The notes under the pieces were generated by a model. It was not told the DNA's origin, ran no database searches, and saw only the letters and a list, made by a program, of their open reading frames with translations. Shown here piece by piece: positions 33,101 to 41,308 of a stretch of 64,000 nucleotides of DNA. Source of the stretch: Chloroflexota bacterium (GTDB lineage Bacteria; Chloroflexota; Anaerolineae; Aggregatilineales; Phototrophicaceae); the NCBI GenBank assembly GCA_011523615.1, contig WTGJ01000027.1:297632-361631 (forward strand), in the 5' to 3' direction. The position numbers and the translations under genes were made by a program. The stretch's first letter is position 1, and every line of letters starts with the position of its first letter.

Positions 33101-35293
33101 TTCCAGTTCCGAGCGCAGGTCAGCCGTCAGGATGAGAGAACGTTCATCCTCAAGCAGTGCCACAATGCTTTCCCGCGAAAAGGAAAGCAAGACATCCTCC
33201 GCCAAAGTGGAATAAAAATCTTCGTTGCGCAACGCTAGAGTGCGTAGAGCCAGCGGCGTAATCTCATCCAACAGGCGAATTTGATTCGCTGGTATGGTGG
33301 GAGCCTCGCTGAAGGTGGCGATCCGGTTGAGCGCTTGTGCGGGTGAGTCGGCGATCAGCGTCAGAGAATCGGTCGTGACGTTGCCTGAGCTGTGGTCTGA
33401 AAGCAGGGTCTCCCAACCATTGCCTCCCATGGGCGGAGCAAAACCTGGAATCTCCAGTGCAAGCAGCACGTCCGGCAAATAGGTGTAAAAATCTTCTGAC
33501 AGGCTTGCGGTAAAAGTGGGATCGGCGGCCGCCAGCCAACGCAAGCTATCTTCATCGATGCAGGTGATCATGACACCGGTGCCCGCGGTAGTGAGTGCGG
33601 CCGCTTGACTCGGACTCAGCTGGTTTTCCACGCTGCATTCAGATATAGCGGCAAACAATGCTCCCAAATTGAGCGAATCACCCCCGGCTGTAACCGTATT
33701 GGTGAAATCCACACCGGCCATCAAAGCCGTCATGTTCAGGAACTGAGAGGCATTGAGCTGAGAAATGCCGAATGTTTCCGCCAATTCAGCGGGCAGCACG
33801 ATGTGCAGCAAGTCGTCCGCAGTATCCAACTCCAAGCCAAATGCAGCGGATAGCGCCGGATAGATGGCCGGCAGCTCAGGGCCCTCTGCAGAGCTTGGGC
33901 GAACCATCGTTTGGCCCGGTGGAACGTTCGCCGCTGCGGCATCGGTGCTGGGGATTTCCGCCTCTCCCGTGATGCTGAATATGGCGATGGGGAAATCTTC
34001 AAAACTGAACGTGAGCAACGATGGCACAGCGGTCCGCCAAGCATTGGGCAGGTCGACGGGTACCGGATTGCCCGGTGCGCCCAACAAATCTCGACCCAGC
34101 TCTTTCAAAGCGAGCAAGCGTCGAATGCGGGTATCCGCTGGCATCCTGATGTCTTCGGGCAACAGAGCGAGGAGCTCTCCTGGTAAGGCCAGCAGTTGTT
34201 CTTCATCGAAGGCAGCCGCAAAACTCGCATCGATCGCCAGCATTTGCTGGATGGTCGCCGCATCCAAGTCATTCGTTTGCCCCAAAGGACCACGAATTTC
34301 CCCCGTTCGGACGAAGTCATTCAGAATCTGCCCCAGGCTATTGCCAAATCCGACGATTTCCAGGAGATCATCCGCTGTCTGAAAGCGCGTCTCTTCAGCT
34401 GCAACCCAACTGCCGGGTAGTGAGGGGGCAGTTTCTGGCACAACGACAGCCTCAGCCGCCAAAGATTCTGTCAATCCCTGGCTCAGGGATTCGGTGATGC
34501 CAATTTTTTCAGCAATGATCTGCCAGGCTTCATCATCCAGTTGCAACAATAGGCTTCTGGTTGCAGCGCCACTTTCTGTCGCCTCCACCATTTCACCCAT
34601 CAAGCGATCCACCGATTCTCCACCACTGATGGATGCATCTGCTACATCATCCAATTCCAACAAATCGGGGATGATGGATTGGGCGACAAAGCGCTGTAAG
34701 GCGGTCGCGTTCTCGTCGACAAAGCTGGTTTGCCTCGCAAAAATGGGCAGGGCCGCGGCGACGGTTTCTGCAGAGAGAGCCGCCCATGTTTCAGGATTTA
34801 AATCCAACAAGAGGGTGGGGTCCGCGGCGGCCAGATACGTCAACGTTGCGCCATCCCAATCATTCAGCAGTCGAGTCGCAAACTCTGTTCCGTTTTCACC
34901 TGTCGGCGGTTTCAAGTGCCGGGTGGGCAACCAAAGGCGGCCGATGGCTTCATGAATCTGATCATCGAGCTCAGAGCGGTTGACGCCAAAATCATTGGAC
35001 AGATTGAGGAACAGAATGCCCGGATTGGTGTAAGATTCGATGTTCACGATGTCATCGATCTTTGCCATTTCTTCTTCGATTGGGATGGTGTACAGGTTGC
35101 TCACTTGAGTGCTGTTCATTCCACCCGCGAAAACAGTCACGAAGCTAGAAGGGAATTCGACCGGTGGTAACAACTCTTGATTCATGTTGGACCAGGATTG
35201 CACACCCAAGACCATCACCAGAGCGGAGAGTACGATCACCAACCAGCGAAAACGTAATGCAATGATGGTGAGCCAGTTAAAGAACGATCGCAT
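30179..35293 (-). CDS. giant RND-family transporter with a repeat-bearing insertion in the first periplasmic loop
   Basis: 1704 residues against about 1040 for AcrB. The RND core is clear: first membrane helix at about 15-33, QELLPPVEFPSSFVTVFAGG, the proton-relay motif GRVVDDSIVVLEN (1102-1114), and RRLRPILMTSMATVIALLPL near the C-terminus. The first periplasmic loop runs from about 35 to 942. Five copies of a roughly 38-residue unit of the form LxxxDxxFxxxLxxExLxxLPxxxLxxL begin near residues 148, 345, 581, 680 and 822. A second motif, ELDTADDLL or close to it, recurs near 305, 488 and 780. About 90 extra residues between the second and third core helices add two hydrophobic segments. It is the last gene of an operon with two ABC exporter genes; GGAGG precedes the start. 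Confidence 0.9.
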   Translation of the reverse strand: MRSFFNWLTIIALRFRWLVIVLSALVMVLGVQSWSNMNQELLPPVEFPSSFVTVFAGGMNSTQVSNLYTIPIEEEMAKIDDIVNIESYTNPGILFLNLSNDFGVNRSELDDQIHEAIGRLWLPTRHLKPPTGENGTEFATRLLNDWDGATLTYLAAADPTLLLDLNPETWAALSAETVAAALPIFARQTSFVDENATALQRFVAQSIIPDLLELDDVADASISGGESVDRLMGEMVEATESGAATRSLLLQLDDEAWQIIAEKIGITESLSQGLTESLAAEAVVVPETAPSLPGSWVAAEETRFQTADDLLEIVGFGNSLGQILNDFVRTGEIRGPLGQTNDLDAATIQQMLAIDASFAAAFDEEQLLALPGELLALLPEDIRMPADTRIRRLLALKELGRDLLGAPGNPVPVDLPNAWRTAVPSLLTFSFEDFPIAIFSITGEAEIPSTDAAAANVPPGQTMVRPSSAEGPELPAIYPALSAAFGLELDTADDLLHIVLPAELAETFGISQLNASQFLNMTALMAGVDFTNTVTAGGDSLNLGALFAAISECSVENQLSPSQAAALTTAGTGVMITCIDEDSLRWLAAADPTFTASLSEDFYTYLPDVLLALEIPGFAPPMGGNGWETLLSDHSSGNVTTDSLTLIADSPAQALNRIATFSEAPTIPANQIRLLDEITPLALRTLALRNEDFYSTLAEDVLLSFSRESIVALLEDERSLILTADLRSELEAIAVGAPTALESWLAENLAENNEEQQILIEDGPALNEEWQPLADFYGIELDTADDFFRFSDVLGSPAAFMNSIFLGPRAQAVAPGIFGNINLEAMSYIAVNDENFLTDLSAEALSLLSPAVLMELEALSPGITQRSQRVNVQPLASITSVNSQPSLLLTVLKNSDANSVETYHAIEEELEQIQSRYPNIQITVVSEQASYIEESITGVAREGALGAVFTIVVILLFLSDGRWRREPRRLAGIILFAAFTLGIILVTLGNLETANGNVVDAFLASDIVLRVLLIVGAITSVLILVSPGNLPIPAWRSTLVTTISIPLSLMSALAMLHHLPNFVHDLLQPLGDGALITFILKLFPRDVTLNIMVLSGLTVAIGRVVDDSIVVLENIFRQMQVSKVSKREAIITGTRDVSSAIFTATFVAVVVFLPLGLTGGLISEFFLPFGIAVTYALAASFVVAIIVVPVLASIFIREEDIIGENAGPIADAVLKIYLPFLRWGLMRWRNVTVIIAGAIVSMFIGFALFGMRPFAFIPDLGEPQITMQIQMPNETSILTMNANVQQLEEFIKSQDGWANDEPGETSEVRELLSEVGNIGGNEAAIGVSNISGNTANLTLTMNSLEAQERWLTILRDESGQFFLGAASAAANTETIDHCDVEAAEAAPLTVGAGSAATDITVTATSAGGEGVGGFQMIMSGSTASLERLNACVIQTLASIDGLVNVSSNIALSDASDPENASIIRIDRRPALQFSADLETADSIGVTAQAIQTIEDLPLLQQINEALPAAEKIVVSQGFTSEVQTEGFISVGRSMILALVLVIIILIITFGSPVYWLVIIFSVIVAPVGAAIALTITNRVLGIPALIGLLMLIGIVVTNAVVLIDRVQTNRKQRGMDTREALEEAGARRLRPILMTSMATVIALLPLAVGLSEGAIVASEMGTVVIGGVLGSTVLTLVVVPVAYMLFNPAHLFLTRIFRNRRNQD

Positions 35294-35298
35294 GAGTT

Positions 35299-37074
35299 TT
35301 ATGCCTCCTGTAAGTCAGCCATGGTATACAACCGACGATAGATTCCATCGTGTTCGAGCAATTCATGGTGAGAGCCCATTTCCATGATTTCGCCAGCCTC
35401 GAGCACGATGATGATATCTGCGTTGGTGATGGTGCTGAGGCGATGGGCGATCACGATGCTGGTCCGATCTTGCAAGAGATGAGCCAAACCGTTTTGAATG
35501 ATGCGCTCTGTTTTTGTGTCTATATTGCTCGTCGCTTCGTCCAATATGAGGATTCTGGGGTCGGCGAGATAGGCACGAGCGAGAGAAATCAATTGTTTTT
35601 GGCCGGTCGAAAGTGAAGTGCCCCCTTCACTCAATTCGGTTTCATAGCCTTCGGGCAATTTGCGGATGAAATCATGAGCGCCGATCTCTCGGGCAGCCGT
35701 TTCTACTTCCTCGTCCGTTGCGTTCAGGCGACCAAAACGGATGTTATCCTGGATGCTGCCAGAAAAAAGATGTGACTCCTGCAAGACCGCACCCATTTGA
35801 TTGCGCAAACTGAATTGGGTGACCTTCCGCAAATCGTGTCCGTCGACGGTGATGCTGCCAGAGCTCACGTCATAGAAACGCTGGATCAATTTGATGATGG
35901 TCGTTTTTCCGGCCCCGGTGTGACCGACCAGGGCAATCGTGGTCTTCGGTGGCACAGCAAAATCAATATCATGAAGGATATCTTCCCCTTCATCCTGGTA
36001 TTGGAATGAGACATTCTCGAAGCGGATCGTACCCTCGATCTGCGGCATCGCGTATGCGTCCGGCGCATCTTTTACATCTTGTTTACGATCGAGCAAATCA
36101 AAGATCTTGTGACAAGCAGCCATGACTGCCTGAAACAAATTGTAGCGTTGGGCCAGCATACGAATGGGGAAAAAGAACTGTTCAATATAAACGGTGAACA
36201 TGACCAGGACGCCGACCGTCAGCTCGCCATCCAATATCAATGTCCCCCCTACAGCGACGATCAGGCCCAAAGCGATGCCGCCGACCAGCTCGATGGAAGT
36301 AAAAAATAAGCTGGCGACCATGGCGGCTTTGGTGTTGTTGCGGAGGTGGGCATGATTGATTTCACCGATGAAGCGCTGCTGATTGAAGTCTTCGCGGGTG
36401 TAAGATTGGGTCACACGGACCCCGTTGAAGGCTTCTGCCAACTCTGAATTCACGCTGGCGTTCGATTCACGAACCAAGAGATATATTTTGCGGGCATGGA
36501 TGCGCCATACATTGGCGATGACGCTGAGGACGATGATGATGCCAAAGGAAAGGATCGTGAGCGGAAAGCTGAAAATAAGCATCGAAATGAAAATGCCGAA
36601 CAGGATCAGCAGATCACGAACCGTTCCGACCAAAGCCCAGGTGATCAACTCACGCAATAGATTGACGTCACTGATGACTCGGGCGATGATCCGACCCGTT
36701 TCATAGTCGGCGAAGAAGGAAATGGATAAGCGTTGCAATTGGGCGAACAACTCATCGCGCAATTCCTGGATGACTGCTTGGCCCGCCTTGGCCATGATCA
36801 ACATTTGAAAACGAAAACCAAAAAAGCCAATCACTTGAATCAGCATGAGCACGAGGATGGCTTGCCAGATGTTGCGAAAACTGCCTGCTTTAATTCCTTC
36901 ATCAATGACGTAGCGGATCGCCGGAGCGAATGATAGGCTGGCACCCACATTCAGCAGCATCAAAAACATGGAGATGTAGACTCGTCTTTTATGAGGGATC
37001 ACATAAGATAAGAGTCGTCGGGTGATCCTCCAATCAAACTTCTCAAATCCTTCTGCACCGCTGCGAAATCCCAT
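35299..37074 (-). CDS. ABC exporter half-transporter, catalytic-Glu subunit of a heterodimer
   Basis: 591 residues: a six-helix membrane domain (about 25-320) and an ATPase domain with Walker A GHTGAGKTT, Walker B ILILDEATSNID and an H-loop IAHRLST. The catalytic Glu is present, but the signature reads LSTGQKQLI rather than LSGGQ. The gene upstream has the complementary defects, so the pair should form a heterodimer with one working site and one degenerate site, as in the TM287/288 type. It lies three bases after its partner and five bases before the RND gene. Substrate is unknown (drug, lipid or peptide). Confidence 0.92.
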   Translation of the reverse strand: MGFRSGAEGFEKFDWRITRRLLSYVIPHKRRVYISMFLMLLNVGASLSFAPAIRYVIDEGIKAGSFRNIWQAILVLMLIQVIGFFGFRFQMLIMAKAGQAVIQELRDELFAQLQRLSISFFADYETGRIIARVISDVNLLRELITWALVGTVRDLLILFGIFISMLIFSFPLTILSFGIIIVLSVIANVWRIHARKIYLLVRESNASVNSELAEAFNGVRVTQSYTREDFNQQRFIGEINHAHLRNNTKAAMVASLFFTSIELVGGIALGLIVAVGGTLILDGELTVGVLVMFTVYIEQFFFPIRMLAQRYNLFQAVMAACHKIFDLLDRKQDVKDAPDAYAMPQIEGTIRFENVSFQYQDEGEDILHDIDFAVPPKTTIALVGHTGAGKTTIIKLIQRFYDVSSGSITVDGHDLRKVTQFSLRNQMGAVLQESHLFSGSIQDNIRFGRLNATDEEVETAAREIGAHDFIRKLPEGYETELSEGGTSLSTGQKQLISLARAYLADPRILILDEATSNIDTKTERIIQNGLAHLLQDRTSIVIAHRLSTITNADIIIVLEAGEIMEMGSHHELLEHDGIYRRLYTMADLQEA

Positions 37075-37077
37075 CGA

Positions 37078-38961
37078 TCAATGCCGACCCATCCGGTCCA
37101 GGATCTGCTGGAACTCAACCGTTGCTCGTTTTTCTTCCAGGTGTTTGTGTTTCGGGTCTATCGCTGCACGCGTCCTTTCCTGATCGGCCAGCTGCAATTC
37201 ATAGATTTCATGGTAATAGCCGTTCAGCTGCAGCAGCTCCTCGTGCGTCCCTTGCTCCACGATGTGCCCTTCATCCAGCACGATGATTTGGTCGGCATTC
37301 ATGACAGAAGACAGCCGTTGTGCGATGACAAAAGTCGTTCGGTTTTGCATCAACTGGCGCAAGGCGAGCTGAATCAACACCTCTGTATGGGTATCGACGC
37401 TGCTCGTGGAATCATCCAGAATGAGGATGCAGGGGTCGATGAGGATGGCCCTGGCGATGGCGACGCGTTGTCGTTGCCCACCCGATAAGGTAATCCCCCT
37501 TTCGCCAATGATCGTTTGATAGCCATCCGGTAATTCCTGGATGAATTCATGGGCATTGGCCGCTCTGGCCGCCCGGAGGATCTCTTCATCGCTCGCTTCC
37601 GGGTGACCATAAGCGATGTTATCCGCGATGCTCGCAGAGAACAGGAGGGATTCTTGCAGCACAAAACCAATCTGCCGACGCAAACTGTGGAGATCTACTT
37701 CTCGAATGTCCTGGCCGTCGATGAGGATTCTGCCTTCGGTCACGTCGAAGAAACGGGGAATCAGATTGATGACCGTGGTTTTGCCAGAACCCGTCGCACC
37801 GAGCAAAGCAATGGCCTGACCCGGCAGGGCTTCGAGCGAGATGTGATGTAAGGTTGGGCTTTCGCCATCTTCAAACTGAAAACTCACGTCTTCGAAAATC
37901 ACATGACCTTTGATGCGAGGCATCTGTGGCGCGTTCGCTTGGCTCTGGATCGGGTTCGGCGTGTCCAAAATCTCAAAGACGCGTTGGCTGCTGGTGGCCG
38001 CTTGAGTGGTCAGCAAAATTACAAAGCCCAGAAACCGCAATGGCTGGGCCAACATGAAGACAAAAGTATTGAATGCCGTAACTGTGCCTACCGTCACATT
38101 GCCCAATTCGGATATGGCCATTACGCCACCAAAGAAGAGCACGGAAGCCATTGCCGTGGCGACCAAAAAGGCGCTGGCCGGAAAGAAAAACGTCCACTGA
38201 TTGACCAACGCCAATTGCTCGTGGAAGAGCAATTCATTTTGCTCGGCAAAGAGTTTCTTTTCGTGTTCTTCTCTGGCATAGGCACGGACGACCGCCGCGC
38301 CGAGGATGTTTTCCTGCAAGTGATTGCTCAATTTTTGGATGCGGTTCATGATGTTGCGCCATTTCGGCGCTACGCGAATGATGAAGGTCTGTGAATACCT
38401 CATCAGTGGAATCAACGGGATGATCGCCGCCAGGGTCAGATAAGGGCTGATGAAGAACATCGCAACGGTGATGCAAACCAGGAGCAGTGCGATGTTCACG
38501 CCATCGATGAAACCATAGGCGAAATAGCGTTGGATCTCGTCTACATCGCTGATGGCCCGCGTGATCAGCGTCCCCGTTGGCGTTTTATTGTGATAGGCGA
38601 AGGGCAAACGCTGCACTTTGTCATAGACTTCATTGCGAATGTCGTAGGCTACATAGTGGGAGAGCCGCTCACCGAAATAGCGGAGGAGCATGCTGCTTGC
38701 GCCTCGAATCACGGCGAGCCCACAAATCAAGCCACCCGCCAACAGCATGAATGGGTAACCCTGTTCGCCCAAGTTGACGCCGTAATCGATCACTGTCCTC
38801 AAGATCAACGGCAAAGTGGTCTGGAGGATGACGGTGATCAATACACCACAAAATGCCAGGACCGCCCACCTGCGATAGGGTTGCATATAAGTCAGCATTC
38901 TGCGCCAGGAAGCCAGAGCATCAGCCGTCTTCGCGTGGTTTTGGGCAGCCGTGTCGGTCAT
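37078..38961 (-). CDS. ABC exporter half-transporter, degenerate-site subunit of a heterodimer
   Basis: 627 residues: membrane domain about 30-335, then Walker A GATGSGKTT, canonical signature LSGGQRQRV, and Walker B ILILDDSTSSVD with Asp replacing the catalytic Glu. The canonical signature completes the active site formed with the Glu of the partner encoded downstream. The C-terminal tail ends in a charged helix. ATG 38961 is preceded by GGGAAGGTC. It is the first gene of the three-gene operon with its partner and the giant RND protein. Confidence 0.92.
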   Translation of the reverse strand: MTDTAAQNHAKTADALASWRRMLTYMQPYRRWAVLAFCGVLITVILQTTLPLILRTVIDYGVNLGEQGYPFMLLAGGLICGLAVIRGASSMLLRYFGERLSHYVAYDIRNEVYDKVQRLPFAYHNKTPTGTLITRAISDVDEIQRYFAYGFIDGVNIALLLVCITVAMFFISPYLTLAAIIPLIPLMRYSQTFIIRVAPKWRNIMNRIQKLSNHLQENILGAAVVRAYAREEHEKKLFAEQNELLFHEQLALVNQWTFFFPASAFLVATAMASVLFFGGVMAISELGNVTVGTVTAFNTFVFMLAQPLRFLGFVILLTTQAATSSQRVFEILDTPNPIQSQANAPQMPRIKGHVIFEDVSFQFEDGESPTLHHISLEALPGQAIALLGATGSGKTTVINLIPRFFDVTEGRILIDGQDIREVDLHSLRRQIGFVLQESLLFSASIADNIAYGHPEASDEEILRAARAANAHEFIQELPDGYQTIIGERGITLSGGQRQRVAIARAILIDPCILILDDSTSSVDTHTEVLIQLALRQLMQNRTTFVIAQRLSSVMNADQIIVLDEGHIVEQGTHEELLQLNGYYHEIYELQLADQERTRAAIDPKHKHLEEKRATVEFQQILDRMGRH

Positions 38962-39006
38962 GACCTTCCCATACAGGAAAAAGGTATCTTACACGAAACG
39001 CAGCAA

Positions 39007-39750
39007 TTAGGAAGAGAGCAAAATCAATCCCAAAAGGGCCAACAGGATGAGCAACAATCCTTCAAACAGCTGCGCATTGATTCGTTTCAGGCCCAGGTAA
39101 CCGATCGAGAATCCCACGGGGATCAAGAAAAAGACCCAGGCGATGGGCCAGATGCGATCGAACTGCAAGACACCGCCACCCAAGTAACCGGGCACTTTCA
39201 ACGCATTGATCAGAAAGAAGAACAGGGTGGCTGTGCCGACAAACATCCGGGGTTGCATATCGGGTTGCAGCAACATGTATGCTGTGAAAGGGGCCGCGCC
39301 GGAGTTCGCCAAGGCTGCGCCAAAAGCCGAACCCCAACCTGCCAAAGAACCATGCCAGGCCCTGGGTCGGTAATTCCAGGCATTGGCTTTGTCTCCGATC
39401 AACTTGTAGGCAATCATCAACAGGGTGAAACCGCCGATGACGCGGCGCAAAGAAGCATCCGGCAAGATCAGCAACACCAACGTACCCGAAATGATGCCCA
39501 CCGTGGCTGCCGGCAATAGCAGCCGCAGGTAATGATGCGACCATTTCCGCCAATACAATCGCAGTGCCAACAGATCAGCAAAAAGCAACATCGGCAGAAC
39601 AATGCCCATCGCATCGGCCGCTGGCATGACCAGGGTCAGGATGGGGGCAGCCATCGAGCCGGGTACGGGCCCACCCAAACCCCCTTTGGATATGCCAATC
39701 AACAACGCGGCCAGGATCAGAAAGAGGGTGATTTCCATGCGGCCAGCCAT
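39007..39750 (-). CDS. TauE/SafE-family membrane permease
   Basis: 247 residues (ATG 39738 would give 243). The family pattern is two repeats of four helices with GISKGGLGGPVPGSMAAPIL near the N-terminus and GWGSAFGAALANSGAAPFTAY in the second half. Members export or import sulfite, sulfoacetate and other organic anions. It follows the dihydropyrimidinase gene at 54 bases on the same strand, so it may move a product or intermediate of that pathway; this is inference. Confidence 0.85.
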   Translation of the reverse strand: MAGRMEITLFLILAALLIGISKGGLGGPVPGSMAAPILTLVMPAADAMGIVLPMLLFADLLALRLYWRKWSHHYLRLLLPAATVGIISGTLVLLILPDASLRRVIGGFTLLMIAYKLIGDKANAWNYRPRAWHGSLAGWGSAFGAALANSGAAPFTAYMLLQPDMQPRMFVGTATLFFFLINALKVPGYLGGGVLQFDRIWPIAWVFFLIPVGFSIGYLGLKRINAQLFEGLLLILLALLGLILLSS

Positions 39751-39804
39751 ACAAAAAGAGCCAGGAATGTCTCTCCCAGCTCTGTTTTTCGTGCTACCAG
39801 TTGC

Positions 39805-41280
39805 TTACAGGATGGCTGCGTTCGCTTTTCGGGGGATGTAACGACCGTTGCCGTTTCTACCATGCCATTCCTCCCCATCGACCAGCAGATTGCCCCGTTG
39901 ATACACTCGAATTGGCTTGCCACGGATCTGCATCCCTTCGTACACGTTGTAATCGCAGCGCATGTGGCTGGTTGCTACACCCATGGTCATTTCCAGGTTG
40001 GGGTCCCATACCAGGATATCGGCGTCAGAACCCACTGCGATGGTCCCTTTTTGCGGATGCATGCCAAAGACGCGGGCGGGGTTGGTGCAATGCAGTTCAA
40101 CGAAGCGCTGAGGTGAAATCCGCCCTTGATTCACGCCGGCTTCCCACATGACCAACATGCGGTCTTCCAAGCCGGGCATTCCATTCGGGATTTTGCTGAA
40201 ATCGCCGCTGCCCAACTCTTTGCCCGGCCGGCGGTAACTGGGATCTTGCTTCTCATAATCCGCCCAATTCGTGCCGCCAGTTTTCTCTTGCCATTCCTGC
40301 CAGGGGCCATGCCCACCGTCGTACCAAAAATCGCAGTGATCGGTGCTGACCACCTGCAGGGTGCCGTCGTTCAAGGCGTTCCATAACGCTTCCTGGTCCG
40401 CTGCAGACCGAATCGGTGGCGAACAGACGTACTTCGCTCCTTCAAAACCGGGAGCGGCCAGGTGTTCATCCACGCTGAGGAAACAGTACTGGCAACAAGT
40501 CTCGCCCATTACGGGATAGCCGGCGTCACGACCACGGCGGAGCGCTTCCAGTGCGGGGATGCAAGTCATGTGCACCACATACAGCGGGCATTGAGCCAAA
40601 CCTGCGAGCACCACCGCACGGTTGGTCGCTTCGCCTTCGATCTCCGGCGGGCGGGAATCAGCGTGGAATTTCGGCGCCGTCTTCCCTGCCGCCAGCAATG
40701 CGGGGGTGAGCGCGGCTTCCACATCGCCATTCTCCGCGTGCACCATCACCAACATACCATGATCTGCCGCAATCCTCATCGTGCTGAACAGGGTGGCATC
40801 ATCGATTTGAAAGACGTTTTTATAGGCCATGAAGAGTTTCAGGCTGGTGATCCCTTCATCGAGCAAGGTGGGGATTTCCGCCCGTACGGCATCGTTCAAG
40901 TCGGTGATCGCCATGTGGTAGCCATAGTCAATCTGCGCCGTGGTGGATTTTGCCCGCCAGGTCGCCAGGCCATCTTGCAAACTGCCACCAATGGGTTGGA
41001 CGACGAAATCGATGTGAGTGGTGGTGCCGCCGAAAGCTGCTGCTTTGTGCCCGATGTCGAAGTCATCGTTGCTGATCGTCCCACCGAAGGGTAGATCCAG
41101 ATGAGTGTGCACATCGATGCCGCCGGGCATCAGGTAGAGGCCGGTGCAATCTTGCACTTCATGATTCGCGGTGGGCAAGTTTTCACCGATCTGTTCGATG
41201 GTCTCTCCTGCGATGAGGACATCGGTTGCTTTCATCTCCGTCGCCGTAATCAGCGTCCCATTTTTGAATAGGATTCCCAT
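39805..41280 (-). CDS. hydA: dihydropyrimidinase (D-hydantoinase)
   Basis: 491 residues, typical length. Metal ligands are visible: His58 and His60 (GGIDVHTHLDLP), the carboxylated Lys148 (ITSLKLFMAYKN), His181 (MVHAENGD), a His in YVVHMTC, and Asp in STDHCDFWYDGG. It hydrolyses dihydrouracil or dihydrothymine to N-carbamoyl-beta-amino acids in the cytoplasm. AGGAGGTTGGC precedes the ATG. The following genes (LLM oxidoreductase, beta-ureidopropionase, semialdehyde dehydrogenase) make the pyrimidine assignment stronger than a general hydantoinase role. Confidence 0.93.
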   Translation of the reverse strand: MGILFKNGTLITATEMKATDVLIAGETIEQIGENLPTANHEVQDCTGLYLMPGGIDVHTHLDLPFGGTISNDDFDIGHKAAAFGGTTTHIDFVVQPIGGSLQDGLATWRAKSTTAQIDYGYHMAITDLNDAVRAEIPTLLDEGITSLKLFMAYKNVFQIDDATLFSTMRIAADHGMLVMVHAENGDVEAALTPALLAAGKTAPKFHADSRPPEIEGEATNRAVVLAGLAQCPLYVVHMTCIPALEALRRGRDAGYPVMGETCCQYCFLSVDEHLAAPGFEGAKYVCSPPIRSAADQEALWNALNDGTLQVVSTDHCDFWYDGGHGPWQEWQEKTGGTNWADYEKQDPSYRRPGKELGSGDFSKIPNGMPGLEDRMLVMWEAGVNQGRISPQRFVELHCTNPARVFGMHPQKGTIAVGSDADILVWDPNLEMTMGVATSHMRCDYNVYEGMQIRGKPIRVYQRGNLLVDGEEWHGRNGNGRYIPRKANAAIL

Positions 41281-41308
41281 GCCAACCTCCTGAGGATCTC
41301 AACCAGAC

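Noticed and set aside
38530-39519. Open frame of 329 codons on the plus strand across the ABC exporter and TauE genes
   Set aside because: Composition is dominated by Gln, His and Asp from reversed codons, it crosses two well-supported minus-strand genes and has no ribosome-binding site.
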